The notes under the pieces: generated by a model
Told to the model about the DNA's origin: nothing
The model's database searches: none
What the model saw: only the letters and a program-made list of their open reading frames with translations
Shown here: positions 63,912 to 64,000 of the stretch, in pieces
How positions within the stretch are numbered: the first letter of the stretch is position 1
How the letters are laid out: every line of letters begins with the position of its first letter
Source: Acidiferrum sp963764675
GTDB taxonomy: Bacteria; Acidobacteriota; Terriglobia; Acidiferrales; UBA7541
Assembly (NCBI GenBank): GCA_963764675.1
Contig: CAVXTQ010000011.1
Location: 892,087-956,086, forward strand
Reading direction: 5' to 3'
Length of the DNA: 64,000 nucleotides
Program-made: the position numbers and the translations under genes

Positions 63912-64000
63912 AACCCTGATGATTCAACTACCCTTACGCGGCTGAGCAACTCGAAAACTCCATAAAAACCAGCGATTGTGGACGGTAATTGGACGGAGGT

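Noticed and set aside
1..64000. CRISPR array
   Set aside because: No regularly spaced short repeats with unique spacers were seen; the repeats found are att sites, tandem domains, IS or MITE copies.

Overview
The window looks like an Acidobacteriota (Terriglobia/Koribacter-like) chromosome carrying one integrated conjugative element, and flanked by an IS- and fragment-rich accessory stretch. The taxonomic call is an inference from gene style: DUF3467, several very large kinase/cyclase proteins with TPR tails, a class C beta-lactamase-like hydrolase, TIG-repeat secreted proteins, and moderately high GC. No rRNA or other strong taxonomic marker is present.

Layout. 1-4325 is ordinary chromosome: a secreted amidohydrolase (cut by the window edge), an AhpD-like protein with a small membrane protein, a membrane-anchored cytochrome c, an Nramp-type metal transporter (mntH) and a DUF3467 protein. 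A tRNA-Ile(GAU) follows at 4416-4492. Its 3' 47 bp are repeated perfectly at 30299-30345; these are the attL and attR of a 25.9-kb integrative element.

The element has a leftward block: divergent traJ/traK-like genes around a candidate oriT, a relaxase, the coupling protein VirD4/TraG, SSB, a TraF-type peptidase, a TraB-like nitrilase/acyltransferase, a VirB1 transglycosylase and an ArdC-like antirestriction gene. It has a rightward block: trbB, a membrane protein, trbC-D-E-J-(K)-L-F-G-I, i.e. a P-type (RP4 Trb-like) type IV secretion system, then a ribbon-helix-helix protein, a zeta-toxin-like kinase, an excisionase, a nucleotidyltransferase two-gene cargo and a tyrosine integrase next to attR. 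A second nucleotidyltransferase pair sits head-to-head with trbB. Promoters of the transfer blocks share an extended -10 core and a short dyad, CTRTA-N2-TAYAG, which suggests one regulator co-ordinates the element.

30346-39800 is a graveyard of IS3, IS110 and kinase/TPR fragments with a few intact small genes, a Rap1a-like secreted protein, a glycine-rich secreted protein and a complete IS1111-group IS110 element with a possible bridge/seek RNA region. 39800-59800 carries an OmpA-type protein, a Crp/Fnr regulator, a class III cyclase-TPR protein, a beta-lactamase-like hydrolase, two MITE-like elements, a large Ser/Thr kinase and a TIG-repeat secreted protein. The right end has a methyltransferase/FAD-oxidase pair, small hypothetical genes and a tRNA-Gly 3'-end remnant.

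A striking property of the whole window is that many otherwise well-conserved genes (relaxase, trbC, trbL, trbG, trbI, virD4, ardC, traB, zeta, methyltransferase) are split by single-base frameshifts. These may be sequencing indels rather than decay, so the element's functional status cannot be decided from this sequence alone.
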